Positions 51,843 to 59,367 of a DNA stretch of 64,000 nucleotides are shown piece after piece; the first letter of the stretch is position 1; each line of letters opens with the position of its first letter. A program made the position numbers and the translations under genes. The DNA is from Acidobacteriota bacterium (GTDB lineage: Bacteria > Acidobacteriota > Blastocatellia > Pyrinomonadales > Pyrinomonadaceae): NCBI GenBank assembly GCA_023389035.1, contig JAEWFC010000033.1:4348-68347 (forward strand), written 5' to 3'. Below the pieces are notes generated by a model. It made no database searches, was not told the DNA's origin, and saw only the letters and a program-made list of their open reading frames with translations.

Positions 51843-52031
51843 TTGCGTAATCCTGCTCTTGTTTTGCATAATTCTGCTCTTGTTTTGCGTAATTCTGCTC
51901 TTTTTTTGCGTAACTTTGCTCTTTTTTTGCGTAACTTTGCTCTTGTATTGCATAATTCTGCTTCTTTTTTGCGCAATTCTGCTCTTGTTTTAGATAACTT
52001 TTCTCTTTTGTCGCGTGACTTTTCTCTTTTG
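51843..52031 (-). repeat. 21-bp tandem repeat array, nine units (inverted family member)
   Basis: Nine 21-bp units, on the plus strand TTGCGTAATTCTGCTCTTGT plus T and variants. On the minus strand a unit reads GTTACGCAAAAAAAGAGCAA plus A, which matches unit 1 of the array at 11,170 at 18 of 21 positions. Length and unit count are the same. It occupies the gap between the 149-residue gene and speB, so it does not code. The open frame across it yields a Lys/Arg/Glu heptad peptide, an artefact of the period. Confidence 0.9.
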
Positions 52032-52125
52032 TCGCGTAGCAAAAGCCTCTTCTTACGGCACCGGATCCGTCTGCTCACGAACTAACTTTCACGATATCTG
52101 CATTTAGCTCTTCAGCTAAAGAATG

Positions 52126-52232
52126 AAAAAGGCTGCCCGGATCAAGTCCGAACAGCCTTCCATGCACTGGTGAGTTCCCGCACCCACCATGCATTGTGAG
52201 GATCCGGAAGCTCCCACAACTCCCGGACCGCC
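52126..52232 (-). ncRNA. Candidate small RNA ending in an intrinsic terminator
   Basis: On the minus strand three hairpins follow one another: GGTCCGG/CCGGATCC, ATGCA-GGTGGGT/ACTCACC-TGCAT, and AAGGCTG/CAGCCTT with a T-run (52131-52126). No gene on this strand lies upstream for the terminator to serve, since speB runs the other way, so a short independent transcript is likely. Its terminator matches the trxA terminator closely. No named RNA family is recognised and no promoter is obvious. Confidence 0.45.
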
Positions 52233-52300
52233 GCATATTCTAGCCGAGACGTTTTATTTTTTCAAACGCCCGGGCACATGGTAAATCGCCGCTAAATGAC

Positions 52301-52328
52301 TTGAAAATCACATCACACGCGGTAAGCT
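52301..52328 (+). promoter_or_regulatory. speB promoter (leaderless)
   Basis: TTGAAA (52301-52306), 16 bases, TAAGCT (52323-52328), then 7 bases to ATG 52336. There is no room for a ribosome site. Confidence 0.55.
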
Positions 52329-52335
52329 GTTGGTT

Positions 52336-53244
52336 ATGAGTGAATCTCAATCCCTGCCGATGAATTTCGGCGGAATCGAAGAAGCGGAGTTCTCGACTTT
52401 CGACGCGTCAACCGTCGTTGTTTGGCCCGTGTCATATGAGGGAACGGTCTCCTATGGAACAGGTACCGGAGCGGGTGCAATGGCGATCGTCAACGCATCG
52501 CGCAATATGGAGCTTTATGACGATGAGACCGACACCGAGCCCTACCGCGTCGGCATCCACACGCTCGAAGAGCTCACACCGCGGGAATCACCTGAAGCAA
52601 TGATGAACGGGCTCTACGAAAAGACCGTCGACCTGCTGAAATACGATAAATTCGTCTGTATGCTCGGCGGCGAACATTCCGTATCGGCACCGGTCATCAA
52701 GGCCCATGCGGAAAAGTTTCACAATATGAGCGTGCTGCAGATAGATGCACACGCCGACCTGCGTGATACTTACGACGGCACACCTCACTCGCATGCATCT
52801 ATAATGGCTCGTGTGGTAAAGGACCTGCGGATACCGTCGGTCCAGGTCGGCATCAGGTCGATCTCGTCCGACGAGGCGCGTTTGATCCAGACCGGCATTC
52901 CGACAAAGATCTATTGGGCACGCGACATCGTTGGAAAAACCGACTGGATCGATGAAGCGGTCGATTCGCTCACTGAGAACGTCTATTTGACTATCGACAT
53001 CGACGGACTGGACCCGAGCATCGTTCCCACGACCGGAACACCTGAACCTGGCGGTCTCGGATGGTACGAAACGCTGACGCTTATCAGAAAGCTTGCTGAG
53101 AAGAGGCGGATAGTCGGCATGGATCTGGTCGAATACTCTTACTTTGAGAATTACGATTCGCCCGCGTTCCTATGTGCAAAGCTGGTGTATAAATCGCTTT
53201 CGTATATATTCTCAAACGGGCTGCCAAAGGTCGCAGGATCGTGA
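52336..53244 (+). CDS. speB: Agmatinase/arginase-family ureohydrolase
   Basis: 302 residues with all manganese-binding motifs of the ureohydrolase fold: GGEHSVS, DAHADLR and DIDGLDPSIVPTTGTPEPGG. It most resembles agmatinases (agmatine to putrescine and urea), though arginase or guanidine-type activity cannot be excluded. ATG 52336 is taken over an upstream TTG because it fits the leaderless promoter. It shares a strand with the DegQ-type gene 116 bases on. Confidence 0.88.
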   Translation: MSESQSLPMNFGGIEEAEFSTFDASTVVVWPVSYEGTVSYGTGTGAGAMAIVNASRNMELYDDETDTEPYRVGIHTLEELTPRESPEAMMNGLYEKTVDLLKYDKFVCMLGGEHSVSAPVIKAHAEKFHNMSVLQIDAHADLRDTYDGTPHSHASIMARVVKDLRIPSVQVGIRSISSDEARLIQTGIPTKIYWARDIVGKTDWIDEAVDSLTENVYLTIDIDGLDPSIVPTTGTPEPGGLGWYETLTLIRKLAEKRRIVGMDLVEYSYFENYDSPAFLCAKLVYKSLSYIFSNGLPKVAGS

Positions 53245-53360
53245 TAATAAGGCCTGACATTGAACATCATGCCGGGAAAAAGCGTATTCTTTTACGGTCG
53301 TTTATAACGCATCTATATTTTAGAGTTAACGCATCTATAGTTAACGGAGTAGAAACAATA

Positions 53361-54836
53361 ATGTTAGGAAAAAGGCTTTTATTGGTAACCGTGCTAGTTT
53401 CGGTCGCGGCCGCTTCGGCCTGCAGCTCGGGCATATTTGGAACTGATTCTGTTCCTCCGATCCCCGATCAGCCGCCCGCTCCGCAGGCACCGCTTGTAGT
53501 TGATGGCGTTCGCACCTCGTATGCAGATGTCGTCGAACGTACCGCTGCGGCCGTTGTCCGGATCGAGGCGGAATCGCGATCGCGGCCGGCGGCCAGACAG
53601 CCGCAGGGACAAAATCCGCTCGAAGATTTCTTTCGCCAGTTCCCGCAGCAGCCGGGCCAGCGTTCACCTGTTGAACGCGGAATGGGTTCCGGCGTGATCG
53701 TAAGTGCTGACGGCACTATCCTGACGAACGCACACGTGATCGAGGGAGCGGACCGCATCACCGTGCTTCTTAACGATAACAAGTCGTTTGAGGCAAAAGT
53801 GGTCGGCACAGACAAACCTAGCGATCTTGCGGTACTAAAGATCGACGCCCAGAATATGCCGTTCTTGACGCTCGGCAATTCCGATACAGTACGAGTCGGC
53901 GACATCGTTCTTGCGATCGGTAACCCGCTGGGGATCGGTCAAACCGTCACAGCAGGCATAATCTCGGCCAAAGGGCGCAGAACGGGCCTGAGCGACGGCA
54001 GCTTTGAAGATTTCCTCCAGACCGACGCCCCGATAAACCGCGGCAACTCAGGCGGTGCGCTCGTTAACCTTAGCGCCGAGCTCATCGGGATCAACTCGCA
54101 GATACTTTCAACCTCGGGCGGCAACATCGGTATCGGATTTTCGATCCCGTCCAACATGGCAAAATCCGTCATGGACCAGCTGCTCGCGAATGGCCGCGTA
54201 CGCCGCGGAATGCTCGGCGTAAACATACAGAACATTACAGAGGACACTGCCACTGCTCTGAACCTGCAGGAGCGTGCCGGCGTACTTGTCAGCAACGTCC
54301 GGGCGGGTAGTGCCGCCGAAAAGGCGGGCGTTAAACGCGGCGACATTATCACAGCGATCAATGGCGAGAAGATCGACGACGGCAACGTGCTGCGAAACAA
54401 GGTCGCGGGGACTTTGCCCGGCACTGAGATCCGCTTAACTGTTATCCGCGATGGAGGTTCCGTCGATCTGACAGCTACGCTTGATGAGTTTGACACTGAG
54501 ACTTCTGAGTCGTCACAAACACCGGGAACCGGTCCGGAAGAAGCAAAGCCTGCGGGCGGTAGGCTTGGTCTTACGCTGCAGCCGGTCACTCCGCAGGTAG
54601 CTAAGGAGCTTGGACTGAATGAGAACGAGGGTGCCGTAGTTACGGCGGTCGATGAAGGCGGAGCCGGAGCCGAGGCGGGCATTTCGCGAGGCGACGTGAT
54701 CCTGGAGGTAAACCGCAGGTCTGTGAACTCCGCAGAAAGGGTTCAGCAGGCATTGGAAGGTGCAGGCGGCCGGCCGGTCCTACTGCTGGTCGCCAGACGC
54801 GGTCAGACGGTCTATATCACCGTTCGTCCACGGTAA
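53361..54836 (+). CDS. DegQ/HtrA-type protease lipoprotein
   Basis: 491 residues from ATG 53361, with GGAG upstream. Lipobox at Cys21 (AAASACSS), then a trypsin-like domain with His125 (LTNAHVIEG), Asp155 (SDLAVLKID) and Ser230 (RGNSGGAL), followed by two PDZ domains (about 315-390 and 405-490). It should be an envelope quality-control protease tethered to a membrane by lipid rather than a soluble periplasmic one. A Pro/Gln-rich loop (RPAARQPQGQ) precedes the protease core. It has its own terminator. Confidence 0.93.
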   Translation: MLGKRLLLVTVLVSVAAASACSSGIFGTDSVPPIPDQPPAPQAPLVVDGVRTSYADVVERTAAAVVRIEAESRSRPAARQPQGQNPLEDFFRQFPQQPGQRSPVERGMGSGVIVSADGTILTNAHVIEGADRITVLLNDNKSFEAKVVGTDKPSDLAVLKIDAQNMPFLTLGNSDTVRVGDIVLAIGNPLGIGQTVTAGIISAKGRRTGLSDGSFEDFLQTDAPINRGNSGGALVNLSAELIGINSQILSTSGGNIGIGFSIPSNMAKSVMDQLLANGRVRRGMLGVNIQNITEDTATALNLQERAGVLVSNVRAGSAAEKAGVKRGDIITAINGEKIDDGNVLRNKVAGTLPGTEIRLTVIRDGGSVDLTATLDEFDTETSESSQTPGTGPEEAKPAGGRLGLTLQPVTPQVAKELGLNENEGAVVTAVDEGGAGAEAGISRGDVILEVNRRSVNSAERVQQALEGAGGRPVLLLVARRGQTVYITVRPR

Positions 54837-54857
54837 ATAAGTCAGCGTTCTTAAATC

Positions 54858-54890
54858 CACCGGCGGGCCGTTACGGTTCGCCGGTGTTTT
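54858..54890 (+). terminator. Intrinsic terminator after the DegQ-type gene
   Basis: CACCGGCG pairs with CGCCGGTG around a 13-base loop, then TTTT. It separates the protease from the small membrane protein that begins about 30 bases later. Confidence 0.85.
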
Positions 54891-54923
54891 CGTTTGAGCG
54901 GCATTTATGTTACAACCGTGCCA

Positions 54924-55469
54924 ATGTGGACTAAAGTATATGTGGGTACGCTTGCTGTCTTCGCGCTGTTTCTCGGAGTTGTCGTTTATTACGCATCCAG
55001 TTGGCTTGGCAGCATCACGGCACCTGTCGACGCATTCGCGGGCTACGAATATAACCGCAGCCTGTCGTGGTGGATACTCTGGATATCGACGGCTGTCCTT
55101 GTAATTCTCGCGAACATCCTGCTCGCTAATACGGGAAAAGCGTGGGCACTATGGGCGACATTCGGATACACGTGTTTCTTCGTAATGATCATCGGTTTCC
55201 TGCTGCCGCTATCAGCCATAGGATTTCTGCGCGAACATAATTTCGCACCCGAGCTCTCGCAATATCTCTCGCCATTCCTCGCAGTTGGCATATGCCTCGG
55301 CTTCGGCGTGTTCACATACGCCAATCAGTTGATCGCCACGAAAATGCGTCGCGGCGTTGTCGAAAGTGAGCTTGAAGCCGGATCGTACGAAGATGAACAA
55401 CCGCCCGAACCAGATATTGACGCGGATGCAGGTGACGGCGCCGGCGACGGCGATGGTGGAGGAGACTAA
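54924..55469 (+). CDS. Four-helix membrane protein with acidic tail
   Basis: About 181 residues from ATG 54924, with four membrane helices (VGTLAVFALFLGVVVYYA; WWILWISTAVLVILANILL; ALWATFGYTCFFVMIIGFLL; YLSPFLAVGICLGFGVFTYA) and a C-terminal tail of Asp/Gly repeats (DADAGDGAGDGDGGG). A TTG at 54894 would start inside the terminator's T-run. No family is recognised. It is the last gene before the tRNA-fragment boundary. Confidence 0.65.
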   Translation: MWTKVYVGTLAVFALFLGVVVYYASSWLGSITAPVDAFAGYEYNRSLSWWILWISTAVLVILANILLANTGKAWALWATFGYTCFFVMIIGFLLPLSAIGFLREHNFAPELSQYLSPFLAVGICLGFGVFTYANQLIATKMRRGVVESELEAGSYEDEQPPEPDIDADAGDGAGDGDGGGD

Positions 55470-55475
55470 ACTAAA

Positions 55476-55506
55476 AACGGCAGCCATCTAGGCCGCCGTT
55501 ATTTTA
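55476..55506 (+). terminator. Intrinsic terminator at the island boundary
   Basis: AACGGC-A-GCC pairs with GGC-C-GCCGTT around ATCTA, followed by ATTTT. It closes the membrane-protein gene two bases before the tRNA remnant. Confidence 0.8.
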
Positions 55507-55508
55507 AT

Positions 55509-55553
55509 TGGTCGGGACGGCGAGATTTGAACTCACGACCTCTCGCACCCCAA
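55509..55553 (-). other. 3' half of tRNA-Pro(GGG): attachment-site remnant
   Basis: Read on the minus strand: anticodon loop TTGGGGT, 3' anticodon-stem arm GCGAG, variable loop AGGTC, T arm GTGAG-TTCAAAT-CTCGC, acceptor arm CGTCCCG, discriminator A and CCA. The 5' side does not continue as tRNA (the next bases do not pair with GCGAG), so it is a fragment, as left by tyrosine recombinases that use a tRNA 3' half as the att core. Confidence 0.8.
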
Positions 55554-55779
55554 CCAACCCGGAGAGAGATCACAAGTTCTCAAAATCGTTAATAATGCTT
55601 TAGAAATCAGGCTTTCGCCGACAACTGAGAGCTTTTGAACCAGTCTTAATCGGCAGAATTGCAACCATTTTGCCACCATCCTACCGATTCAAACTATGCG
55701 AGCTAACCCGTAGATTTCGCGCGGAAATCGCCGTCACAGATAACCTACAATATCACACTTGGCTGTGTAGGCAATCGAG

Positions 55780-56481
55780 CTAGAGGGCGACTAGCTCGGC
55801 GATCTTGGCCGCTACGTCTGCCATCGGATCTTCGGCAGTGTCTAGGCCGGTTCGTGAGGCGAGCAATGGGCTCACGTCGCGGAGAGCTTCATACGTCGTC
55901 TCGTGCACGATTGGAACGAGTCGGTTACCCGCAAGGAGTGCCGAAAGCTCTTTGTCGGCGATGGTCTCTTTAGGTAGGGTGCCCAGCAGCGCGGGAGTCA
56001 CGAGCACGATCCCAATTCGCGAGTTCGCCAAGCCCTTGTCGATAGCGCGGAGCAAGGGTACGCCGAGGCCGACGTCCTTCTCGCTGAACCAGACCCGGAC
56101 ACCAAGTGACTCGAGCAGATCGTGCAGCTCCTTGGCGGCCCCCTTCCGGTCGTCCCACGCATGGCAGAGGAAGACGTCCCTAAGGTCGGGCTGCTTCGCG
56201 AGGTCCTCGACGCTCTCGCGGACTGGGGTGAGATTCTGCACCTGGGCAGGCGTGTACGACACGGAGGAACCGGCTCGCGACCAGCGCGGCCTTGAGCTGC
56301 TGCCGGACCCTCCACCGCTGCTCCGGGGGACCCCACTGCTCCCCGATGGGTAGTAGGACGGAGACGAGTACGAACTGTAGCCGCCGTAGCCGTAGCCTCT
56401 ATAGCGGCCACCGCATGCAGGGCAGGCCGCCGCTCCGCTCGATGTGCGATGCCCCCGATATGGTGCTGTGCATCTAGCCAT
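55780..56481 (-). CDS. TIR-domain protein with N-terminal Cys/His motif
   Basis: 233 residues. Residues 4-23 carry a CxAPxRGH...CPxC motif that could bind zinc; residues 24-70 are a Gly/Ser/Tyr linker; residues 101-215 are a TIR domain (RDVFLCHAWDD, WFSEKDVGLG) with a glutamate (Glu178, ADKELSALL) at the NADase position. TIR NADases deplete NAD+ in antiphage defence after activation. AGGAGG precedes the ATG. It is the last gene of the minus-strand run from the S24 repressor; activity and trigger are inferred. Confidence 0.88.
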   Translation of the reverse strand: MARCTAPYRGHRTSSGAAACPACGGRYRGYGYGGYSSYSSPSYYPSGSSGVPRSSGGGSGSSSRPRWSRAGSSVSYTPAQVQNLTPVRESVEDLAKQPDLRDVFLCHAWDDRKGAAKELHDLLESLGVRVWFSEKDVGLGVPLLRAIDKGLANSRIGIVLVTPALLGTLPKETIADKELSALLAGNRLVPIVHETTYEALRDVSPLLASRTGLDTAEDPMADVAAKIAELVAL

Positions 56482-56511
56482 AAATTCCTCCTGTCCAATA
56501 TCGCAGGTCTA

Positions 56512-56565
56512 TTATTTGGTCACCTTCGCCATGAGCTTCTTAACATCTAAGTCCGAGTTCGCCAT
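56512..56565 (-). CDS. Possible 17-residue peptide between the MBL and TIR genes
   Basis: ATG 56565 to TAA 56512 encodes MANSDLDVKKLMAKVTK. GAGGAGG, which also encodes the glutamates at the end of the MBL protein, lies 11 bases upstream. It could be a real microprotein, an upstream leader that tunes TIR translation, or chance. Nothing else in these 100 bases accounts for the strong ribosome site. Confidence 0.4.
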   Translation of the reverse strand: MANSDLDVKKLMAKVTK

Positions 56566-56571
56566 GTCTTA

Positions 56572-57675
56572 TTATTCCTCCTCTTGTTCTGAAGGATACG
56601 GCTCCGTCGGGGCTGCGGACCAACCCGAGCGGGCGGGCGGGTTGCAGCTCGTACAGTGCGTCGTACCTTCCGTAGTGAAAACTTTCGCACCGCGATGTAT
56701 CAGAGCACGGACGACAGCCTTTCGCGGATGGTGAGTGTCGGCCTTTGCCGAACTAATGATCGCACTAAAGGTTCCGGTGCTTTCGCTCTCTGAAGCCTTT
56801 TTCGGGCCGAGCCAGGTATCTAACGTGGCCGAATCGACATTCCGCCTGGATCCGTGATGTGGAACTTGAAATCGATCAATCCCCGGCAACAGAAGACCCG
56901 CCTGCGGAGCGAATTGCGCGGCTTCGTCCAGAGCCTGTCGGCCAGCGTCCGCAGTTAGCAGAATTCGGTTGTCGCAAATTCGAGCGAACTGGATAACGCT
57001 CATCTCGTTCTCAGCACTTGTGCCTTGGACGGCAAAAACCTCCTCGCCCCACAATGCCCTGACGAAATTTGTTGCTGTCGCTACGGCCGTTGCCACCGCC
57101 GCCCCAACTGCGCTGCCGAAAGACGCCACCGATCCGCGTTGAGCCTCTTCAGAGGATTCGGGCGTTCTATCAGACTCGACAATAAGATCAAGGTAGCGGC
57201 TCTTACTCGGAGCCAGCACCGTAAACTCGCCGATCTTAGCGCCTTGAAATGGATTGAATATCGGGATGCCTTGCTCGATCGCTATATCTTCAAGAGCGGC
57301 AAGATTTGGATAAAGGCTCCTCAGCCTTGTCCGCAGACGATCGACAGACGTCAGCCCTTCGAATCTATCGATCAGTTCGTCGGAATAGAGCCACGGCCGT
57401 AGCATCCACAGCTCGCCGACGCTCATAGTTTCTAGTACCGTCCTTAGACCGCCCGCATGGTCCCCGTCCGGATGGCTAACAATAACTCGGTCGACGTGAC
57501 TTGCCCCGCCGTAGTAATCATTGATGTGCTTTGTAAGGCTCGGCCCGGTGGCTTGAAAGCCGCCGTCAACGACGTGGATAACCTGTTGGCCGCCGACGCG
57601 ATAGCGCATCGCTATAGCGTCGCCGCTTTTATTGGTTTCTACGTCAAGAAAATCTATTTCAAAAAAATCAATCAT
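56572..57675 (-). CDS. ComEC-like metallo-beta-lactamase-fold hydrolase
   Basis: 367 residues. The ComEC/Rec2-type MBL motif SHPDGDHAGG (residues 67-76) and the later VPHHGSRRNVDS and ILLTADAG metal ligands are intact. A segment of small hydrophobic residues (SAVGAAVATAVATATNF) is inserted in the middle. There is no ComEC membrane channel. MBLs of this type are often found in defence operons as nucleases or hydrolases. GGAG before ATG 57675 sets the start; the longer frame upstream to 57957 runs into the membrane-protein gene. It is 11 bases after that gene. Confidence 0.85.
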   Translation of the reverse strand: MIDFFEIDFLDVETNKSGDAIAMRYRVGGQQVIHVVDGGFQATGPSLTKHINDYYGGASHVDRVIVSHPDGDHAGGLRTVLETMSVGELWMLRPWLYSDELIDRFEGLTSVDRLRTRLRSLYPNLAALEDIAIEQGIPIFNPFQGAKIGEFTVLAPSKSRYLDLIVESDRTPESSEEAQRGSVASFGSAVGAAVATAVATATNFVRALWGEEVFAVQGTSAENEMSVIQFARICDNRILLTADAGRQALDEAAQFAPQAGLLLPGIDRFQVPHHGSRRNVDSATLDTWLGPKKASESESTGTFSAIISSAKADTHHPRKAVVRALIHRGAKVFTTEGTTHCTSCNPPARSGWSAAPTEPYPSEQEEE

Positions 57676-57686
57676 CTTAATAACTC

Positions 57687-58250
57687 CTATGGTTCGGCAC
57701 TCTTTCGGGCAAGCACGGTTGTGACGAACCGATTTCCGTGGACGCGGGCTGCTCGAACTACTAGCACGACCTGAACAATGAGAAAGCCCGAGTAACTTAG
57801 GGCCATAGTGAGAGAAGGAAACTGTTTGAAGCCCAGCGGTGCGAGCACAAGGCAAAAGAGGAGGGCGAACATAGCATAGTCGCGCGTGAGCAGAAAGTTC
57901 TTGTGCGCATCGCGGACCTCTGGGGCGTCTTCCATTGTCTTGTACAACGAGTACCACTTAGCATTTTGCCTACTAGGTGACTTTGGGAATGCACCAATTT
58001 TGGCCTTGAGCTTAACGACATCGACACGGCTATCAACCTTTGCAAAATACGAAAACGCACGGCCCGCGGGAAGCGGATCATGCCAACGAAGAAATACAAA
58101 TCGAGCCTTGGCGTGCGCCGAGAAAAAAGCGTTGAGGACACCGACCGCGACCATAAGAGCCGTGGCCGGTATCAACGTCCGCCAGTGCGGAAGATCTGTA
58201 ACGAGGTTTGCGGAACTAACGACCTCTCCATAAAGAAGGCCCAGATACAC
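57687..58250 (-). CDS. Membrane protein of the TIR/MBL operon
   Basis: 187 residues from GTG 58250, with three or four membrane segments (LIPATALMVAVGVLNAFFSA; YAMFALLFCLVLAPLGF; SYSGFLIVQVVLVVRAA) and a soluble loop between the first and second (residues 60-120). The frame is open a little further upstream through another hydrophobic stretch (LALLAIIAANLAVYLGLL), so the true start may be an unusual codon nearer the AAGGAGG at the end of the S24 gene. The family is not recognised. Membrane partners are common in TIR and MBL systems. Confidence 0.65.
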   Translation of the reverse strand: MYLGLLYGEVVSSANLVTDLPHWRTLIPATALMVAVGVLNAFFSAHAKARFVFLRWHDPLPAGRAFSYFAKVDSRVDVVKLKAKIGAFPKSPSRQNAKWYSLYKTMEDAPEVRDAHKNFLLTRDYAMFALLFCLVLAPLGFKQFPSLTMALSYSGFLIVQVVLVVRAARVHGNRFVTTVLARKSAEP

Positions 58251-58300
58251 TGCGAGATTTGCGGCGATAATGGCGAGAAGGGCAAGGTTGTTCGAGCTCT

Positions 58301-58948
58301 TTAATGACGTACGGCTTCTCTATCCTCCTTAGTCTTGTCTGGATTTGGAAACCACATCAGCACCCGGCCTTGAATTGCAAAATCTTCGTAGAAGATCATT
58401 GGCTGGTGCTCTGGCTCATAAGAATCCGGCGTCAAGACGACATAACCTTGATGCCGTTTAAAGCGTTTCACCGTGGACGCTCCGTTTACTAAAGCGACGA
58501 CGATCTCGTTATTGTCGGCGGTCGGTTGCTGACGAATGAGCATGAGATCGCCGGAGCAGATGCCCGCTGCATTCATCGAATTTCCTTTGGCCTCAAGGAT
58601 GTAGTAATTGTGGCCCGGCCTTACGACCTCACTTGAGACCGGTATCGAGCCTTTGCGGGCCTCGATAGCTTCCTCAAACGCACCACACGGCACTTGAGCG
58701 AGTATTGGGACCTCTACGGTGCGGTCATTGACGATCGGGGTTGTCTTGTCGACGAGATCCATTACGCGATTAGTATAAGTAATTCTTCCAGCATCGACGA
58801 GGCGTTTCAAAAGTAGCTGTACGGACCGCATCGAGCTATAGTCCATTTCGTCGGCAATATCTTTGAATGACGGCTGTTTACCGTGTTGTCGTAGATGATT
58901 TGCGATGAAGAGAAACGCTTTGTGGTCGTCCTTCGGCTTACGTCCCAT
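58301..58948 (-). CDS. LexA/S24-family self-cleaving repressor
   Basis: 215 residues. A winged helix (residues 8-62, KQPSFKDIADEMDYSSMRSVQ) and an S24 peptidase domain with Ser124 (KGNSMNAAGI) and Lys161 (ASTVKRFK). The cleavage site expected before Gly89 is Cys-Gly (VPCGAF) where LexA has Ala-Gly; Cys-Gly is also cleavable in some phage repressors. The length is close to E. coli LexA (202). An operator overlapping its promoter suggests autorepression, and the genes after it would be switched on by DNA damage. The recognition helix differs from the host LexA pattern. Confidence 0.9.
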   Translation of the reverse strand: MGRKPKDDHKAFLFIANHLRQHGKQPSFKDIADEMDYSSMRSVQLLLKRLVDAGRITYTNRVMDLVDKTTPIVNDRTVEVPILAQVPCGAFEEAIEARKGSIPVSSEVVRPGHNYYILEAKGNSMNAAGICSGDLMLIRQQPTADNNEIVVALVNGASTVKRFKRHQGYVVLTPDSYEPEHQPMIFYEDFAIQGRVLMWFPNPDKTKEDREAVRH

Positions 58949-58983
58949 AGAAAAAGTATCGGTTGCAGAGATACTTTTGTCAA
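58949..58983 (-). promoter_or_regulatory. Promoter and operator of the S24-gene operon
   Basis: Minus strand: TTGACA (58983-58978), 17 bases, GATACT (58960-58955), then 6 bases to the ATG. AAAAGTATC and GATACTTTT form a perfect 9-bp inverted repeat with 9 bases between (58952-58978), covering the whole spacer and -10. The plus-strand gene at 59,028 begins on the other side and could share the site. Confidence 0.8.
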
Positions 58984-59027
58984 ACTCAATGTTATATTGG
59001 TATCACCGTTGAAGGAGGAACGGAACT

Positions 59028-59261
59028 ATGAAGAAAGGAACAGGCAGAACAGCCGCTCGGGCGGCTGCTAAGGTGCTACGGACATCGACGAGCAAAACTG
59101 TAAGAAAGGCAGCGGGTAGTGCTCTGACGCAGAGCAAGGCTCCAAGGGAGCGAACATCTGCGCCCGCGGCAAAGGCTGCGTCGAAAGTGTTGCGAGATGG
59201 CCGCACAAGTAAAGCGGCCAAGACAGCGGCCGCGAGCACGTTGGCGCAGCGACAGAAATGA
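59028..59261 (+). CDS. Small histone-H1-like basic protein
   Basis: 77 residues, rich in Lys, Arg, Ala, Ser and Thr. Two degenerate repeats run through it: AKVLRTSTSKTVRKAAGSAL and SKVLRDGRTSKAAKTAAAST. I recall similar small proteins with KVLRDGRTSK repeats annotated as hypothetical in many genomes, often on mobile elements. Basic, Ala-rich composition suggests nucleic-acid binding. AAGGAGG precedes the ATG. It is divergent from the S24 repressor across its operator. Confidence 0.7.
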   Translation: MKKGTGRTAARAAAKVLRTSTSKTVRKAAGSALTQSKAPRERTSAPAAKAASKVLRDGRTSKAAKTAAASTLAQRQK

Positions 59262-59367
59262 ACGCCAGCAACTTGAGCTACTTACGCGCCCGATGAATGA
59301 GGGGCCGCGCGCTGTTACCGCTCGCAGGTTAAGCAAATAACGTCTGAGCTTGTTCGGCGGTGTGCGT

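Noticed and set aside
51788..52078. 96-residue minus-strand coiled-coil-like frame
   Set aside because: Also a product of the 21-bp period; no start signal, and composition follows the DNA repeat.
55509..55553. Functional tRNA gene
   Set aside because: Only the 3' half exists; the 5' anticodon-stem, D and acceptor arms are missing.
55554..55779. Integrase remnant beside the att fragment
   Set aside because: A short frame on the minus strand (ending KMVAILPIKTGSKALS) is suggestive, but carries no recombinase motif, so nothing is annotated.
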